From positions 1-16,101 of the forward strand of contig JAJRYW010000526.1 in assembly GCA_024275555.1 (NCBI GenBank): a stretch of DNA of 16,101 nucleotides, read 5' to 3'. The notes beneath the pieces are model-generated. The model was not told the DNA's origin and ran no database searches. It was given only the letters and a program-made list of their open reading frames with translations. The translations under genes were made by a program, and so were the position numbers. Of this stretch, positions 13,433 to 16,101 are shown piece by piece (the first letter of the stretch is position 1; each line of letters starts with the position of its first letter). This DNA is from Calditrichota bacterium (GTDB lineage: Bacteria > Calditrichota > Calditrichia > RBG-13-44-9 > J075).

Positions 13433-15646
13433 ATGAGACGACCTGAATTTACAGCAATTCTGATTCTGCAATTTTTTTTAGCTGCCCGGGCGCTATTCGG
13501 GCAAACACTCATCCAGGGACAGGTGAAGAACCAGGGCAACAGCCGGCCAATCCCTTTTGCCAACGTGGTAGTACTCGGCCTGCCGCAAGGTGCGGCCTGC
13601 GACAGCAGCGGGGTATTCCGGCTCCTGCTGCCGCCGGGAGACTACCGGCTGGAATTTTCCGCGATTGGCTTCAAAACGCTCGCCCTTCCCATCGCGGTGC
13701 GCCCGCAGCGCGACCAAACCATCACCGTCTCCCTGGCGCCAACCGTCATCGAATTGAGTGATGAGATTGTGGTCTATGGCGAGAATGAGTTGGATAAAAT
13801 CGATGATTGGCTGAACTCCACCGACGACATTATTGCCCGGGCGGAAGGCGTTTCCCTGATGCAGCGGGGCAATTACGCCCTGGAGCCCTCCATCCGCGGG
13901 ATGAGCGCCGGGCGGATTGGCCTGGTGGTGGACGGAATGAAAATCTTCAGCGCCTGCGTCGACCGGATGGACCCGGTAACCGCCTACGTGGAAGTGGAAA
14001 ATTTAGACAGAATGGAGATCAGCAAAGGGGCTTTTGATATGTCCGTAGCTCCCGGCGCCGGCGGTGCGATTAACATGATCACCCAAAAACCGGATTTTAG
14101 CCGGCCGTTGCAGATTCAGTCGGAAGCCGGGTACGAGTCGGTTTCGGCGCTGCGCCGCTTCCGCAGCGAGGTGAATTACGCCCGGAGCGCCTGGGCGGCC
14201 CGCGGGACCTTCTCGATTAAAGAATCGGGCGACTTTTACGCCGGCGGTCGAACCCGGATCATCAACTCCGGCTACCATAAAATCAACTACAAGTTCGACT
14301 TCAGTCGTAAGTTTGGGCGGAACCAACTCCTGGAATTGTCCTTCATTGGGGACGACGCCCGGGATATCGGCTATCCGTCGCTGCTGATGGACGCCGCCCG
14401 GGCAACCTCCCAAATTTACCGGGTGGAACACCATTGGGATTCCCCCTTCCCGGGGATTCAGAGCATGAGCAGCAAAATCTATTTCAACCGGATTGATCAC
14501 TGGATGGATGACGACAAACGCGATGTCACGGTTCGGGAGGTAATGCCCGATATGCACATGCCCATGTTCGGGAAAACCCGCACCATAGGCGCAATGGAGA
14601 CCATCAAGCTTGCCCGGAATAAGCACCTCTTCAAATTCATCCTGGAGGCATACCGGTTAACGGCCTTTGCCGATATGCGCATGATCAGCATTTTTCCGGA
14701 TGTCTCGGAGATGTATTTGCTCAACATCGGCGACGCCCGGCTAAGCAATGTCTCGGCGGTGTTTGATTACCAGCGGTTCCTCTCCAGCAAGCTGCGTTTC
14801 CGCAGCAACGTGCGCCTGGATTACTCCCATCGCAACCTGCGCGATGAGGACGGCCGCCGTTTACTGGGAGGATTTTGGGGGGATGAAAATCTCCAGAGAA
14901 ACTACACCGCCGCAGGCGCCAGCGCCGTGGTTGAATACAGCCTCGGCGCGCATCAAACCGTACAACTTGCATTAGCACAGGGCCAGCGGCTGCCTTCCCA
15001 CATCGAGAACTACGGTTTTTTTCTCTACAACTATACCGACGGCTATTTTTACACCGGCAACCCGTCCCTGGAACCGGAGCGCAGCCGCCAGGCAGAGATT
15101 GTGCTGGAACACGCCGCCAAACCGCTTCATGTCCGCCTGAATCTCTTCTCTAATGACATTCACAACTATATCGCCGGCGTTCCGGCCTCGCAGGAATTCA
15201 AGGTGTACACCAACCTTTCCTCCGCCTACCTGACAGGTTTCGAGCTGAAAATCAAAACCGGGCGGGGCAAGCCCTGGCTGTGGAGCGCCTCAGCAGCCTA
15301 CACCTACGCTCAGAACCGGGAGCTAAACGAACCCCTGCCCCTCATCCCGCCGCTGGGAGGCAACATGGCCATCCAGTATTCCCGGGGGCGATACTGGTTT
15401 GCGCTGGATTCCCGCTTGGCCAGCCGGCAAACCAGGGCGGCCCAAAAAACCACACTGGAAGACCCCACCCCGGGGTTTATCGTGTTTAACCTGCGCAGCC
15501 GCATTCAACTGCGGGATGTTCTGGATCTTAAGTTTGGAGTGGAGAATATTTTTGACCGGCGCTACCACGAGCATCTGAGTATTAACAACCTGCCCGGCCG
15601 GGGAAGGAATGTTTACCTGGGGCTGCATGTTCGCTTCGGAGAGTGA
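13433..15646 (+). CDS. TonB-dependent outer-membrane receptor, OprC/NosA-like, putative copper importer
   Basis: A 737-residue outer-membrane receptor. It has a signal peptide (1-23, ending ALFGQ), a carboxypeptidase-regulatory-like beta domain (about 26-102, with GQVKNQGNSRPIPFANV and the LPPGDYRLEFSAIGF stretch), a plug (about 115-222, including IRGMSAGRIGLVVDGM and GAGGAINMITQKP), and a 22-strand-type barrel ending in FGVENIFDRRYHEH (701-714) and a C-terminal beta strand. The plug has C175xxxM179 followed by DPVTAYVE, and the barrel has DHWMDD with H356xM358. This is the CxxxM-HxM ligand set reported for the Pseudomonas copper receptor OprC, with about 180 residues between the pairs in both. 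A Met-rich loop, MPDMHMPM (371-378), follows. The start is supported by the signal peptide; the Shine-Dalgarno is weak. TonB-driven copper uptake is therefore likely by homology, though not proven. Confidence 0.9.
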   Translation: MRRPEFTAILILQFFLAARALFGQTLIQGQVKNQGNSRPIPFANVVVLGLPQGAACDSSGVFRLLLPPGDYRLEFSAIGFKTLALPIAVRPQRDQTITVSLAPTVIELSDEIVVYGENELDKIDDWLNSTDDIIARAEGVSLMQRGNYALEPSIRGMSAGRIGLVVDGMKIFSACVDRMDPVTAYVEVENLDRMEISKGAFDMSVAPGAGGAINMITQKPDFSRPLQIQSEAGYESVSALRRFRSEVNYARSAWAARGTFSIKESGDFYAGGRTRIINSGYHKINYKFDFSRKFGRNQLLELSFIGDDARDIGYPSLLMDAARATSQIYRVEHHWDSPFPGIQSMSSKIYFNRIDHWMDDDKRDVTVREVMPDMHMPMFGKTRTIGAMETIKLARNKHLFKFILEAYRLTAFADMRMISIFPDVSEMYLLNIGDARLSNVSAVFDYQRFLSSKLRFRSNVRLDYSHRNLRDEDGRRLLGGFWGDENLQRNYTAAGASAVVEYSLGAHQTVQLALAQGQRLPSHIENYGFFLYNYTDGYFYTGNPSLEPERSRQAEIVLEHAAKPLHVRLNLFSNDIHNYIAGVPASQEFKVYTNLSSAYLTGFELKIKTGRGKPWLWSASAAYTYAQNRELNEPLPLIPPLGGNMAIQYSRGRYWFALDSRLASRQTRAAQKTTLEDPTPGFIVFNLRSRIQLRDVLDLKFGVENIFDRRYHEHLSINNLPGRGRNVYLGLHVRFGE

Positions 15647-15849
15647 GTACGGGGCAAGGCCGGTTGGGTTTGGAAATTTAGAACCGTCAGTTTATGGTTC
15701 GGTCATTCTCCGGATAACGATCATGCCCCGGAAATTGAGCTTAAATTTTTCCGGATACGGATTTTGTTAGTTCAGAATCAATTGGATTATAGACGCGTGA
15801 ATAAATTCGAGAAGGCCGCCGGTTCTCCGGTAGCCCCTTTCGGGGTCTT

Positions 15850-15881
15850 AATCGACTCCCGGCCGGCCGGGATTGTCGATT
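15850..15881. repeat. GC-rich palindrome with flanking AATCGAC/GTCGATT arms
   Basis: TCCCGGCCGGCCGGGA (15857-15872) is a perfect 16-base palindrome. It is flanked by AATCGAC on the left and, after two extra Ts, GTCGATT on the right, so the whole element is a 15-bp-armed inverted repeat with one bulge. Just upstream lie two shorter hairpins, CCGG-TTCT-CCGG (15819-15830) and CCCC-TTTC-GGGG (15834-15845). Confidence 0.85.
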
Positions 15882-15907
15882 TGTTCTGTCGAAGACAGCT
15901 TACTTTC

Positions 15908-15937
15908 GCGCCTAAGTGTGCAAAAGCACTTAGGCGC
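15908..15937. repeat. Perfect 11-bp inverted repeat GCGCCTAAGTG
   Basis: GCGCCTAAGTG (15908-15918) and its exact complement CACTTAGGCGC (15927-15937) enclose an 8-base loop, TGCAAAAG. GCGCCTAA recurs directly at 15943-15950. No T-run follows on the plus strand. Confidence 0.85.
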
Positions 15938-15947
15938 TTAGGGCGCC

Positions 15948-15973
15948 TAAATCGACAACATTTTGTCGATTTA
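15948..15973. repeat. Perfect 11-bp inverted repeat TAAATCGACAA
   Basis: TAAATCGACAA (15948-15958) and TTGTCGATTTA (15963-15973) enclose the 4-base loop CATT. The AATCGAC/GTCGATT core is the same as the arms of the palindrome at 15850-15881, so longer-range pairings are possible. Confidence 0.85.
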
Positions 15974-15985
15974 ATAAATGATTTT

Positions 15986-16013
15986 CGATTGGCGATTTCC
16001 GATTGACGATTGA
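15986..16013 (+). repeat. Four degenerate CGATTNN heptamers
   Basis: CGATTGG, CGATTTC, CGATTGA and CGATTGA lie head to tail with a 7-base period. This is a second heptameric tandem repeat in the window, with a different unit from the CCATTCA block. Confidence 0.75.
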
Positions 16014-16031
16014 ATTTCAAATCGTCAATCG
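16000..16031. repeat. Perfect 12-bp inverted repeat CGATTGACGATT
   Basis: CGATTGACGATT (16000-16011) and AATCGTCAATCG (16020-16031) enclose an 8-base loop. The left arm consists of two of the heptamers, so the hairpin is an inversion of heptamer sequence. Confidence 0.85.
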
Positions 16032-16054
16032 CTATTCGTAAATCGTAGATCAAC

Positions 16055-16076
16055 GGCTTCGGAGAAGCCTCTTTTT
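16055..16076 (+). terminator. Weak terminator-like hairpin near the right edge
   Basis: GGCTTC and GAAGCC form a 6-bp stem with a 3-base loop, followed by TCTTTTT on the plus strand. It could end transcription reading out of the receptor gene 400 bp upstream, or be part of the repeat element. Short stem, so low confidence. Confidence 0.35.
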
Positions 16077-16101
16077 GCGAGCGCAGTCTCGGAAAAAGCA
16101 T

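Larger units (their letters stand above)
15647..16101. other. Intergenic region rich in inverted repeats, no gene seen
   Basis: After the receptor gene 455 bp remain. Open frames here (15764-16006 plus; 15787-16101 minus) run across hairpins and heptamer repeats and have no recognisable domain or Shine-Dalgarno. The content is a series of perfect inverted repeats and CGATTNN heptamers, listed separately. No strong intrinsic terminator directly follows the receptor; the nearest candidate is a 7-bp CCGGAAA/TTTCCGG stem at 15728-15754 without a T-run. Confidence 0.75.

Noticed and set aside
15787..16101. Minus-strand frame at the right edge (104 codons), and plus-strand frame 15764-16006
   Set aside because: Both read through hairpins and heptamer repeats; the minus product has the DLRIAIDDLKFNRQSEIANR style typical of mistranslated repeat DNA.

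Overview
The window looks like chromosomal DNA from a Gram-negative bacterium of moderate GC content, probably in the FCB superphylum (Calditrichota/KSB1-like lineages fit; the phylum is not proven). The reasons are several exported proteins and lipoproteins with lipoboxes, a TonB-dependent outer-membrane receptor carrying an N-terminal carboxypeptidase-regulatory-like domain, a six-domain ribosomal protein S1 with a long acidic tail, and a TTTG-N19-TAnnTTTG promoter match upstream of that S1 gene.

From the left edge to about 9.0 kb everything is on the minus strand and tightly packed. In transcription order it reads: a small TM2-like membrane protein, a KANL3/Tex30-type alpha/beta hydrolase, an MJ1255/MurG-like glycosyltransferase, an ABC transporter ATPase and its ABC-2 type permease, a membrane protein with repeated VanZ-like units, a TPR lipoprotein, an unrecognised exported protein with a C-terminal anchor, DNA polymerase IV (dinB), and the N-terminal third of an M1-family metallopeptidase cut by the window edge. 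Several junctions are ATGA or TAATG overlaps, so much of this is probably one or two cell-envelope operons into which dinB has been drawn.

At 9.19-11.41 kb lies rpsA on its own (minus strand), with a clear promoter and Shine-Dalgarno sequence and a strong intrinsic terminator. Its C-terminal tail contains a nearly identical 54-bp tandem duplication. A 498-bp divergent intergenic region with six CCATTCA heptamers separates it from the plus-strand genes.

At 11.9-15.65 kb on the plus strand are three genes that together look like an envelope copper-handling and uptake module. They are a small exported cysteine-rich protein, a lipoprotein with two YtkA/FixH-like domains each carrying Met/His-rich motifs, and a TonB-dependent receptor. 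The receptor has the CxxxM...HxM copper-ligand signature described for OprC, here C175/M179/H356/M358, with almost the same spacing. A strong intrinsic terminator sits between the lipoprotein and the receptor. This module is the most interesting part of the window.

The last 455 bp (15.65-16.1 kb) have no credible gene but hold a dense series of perfect inverted repeats and degenerate CGATTNN heptamers, probably an intergenic repeat element.
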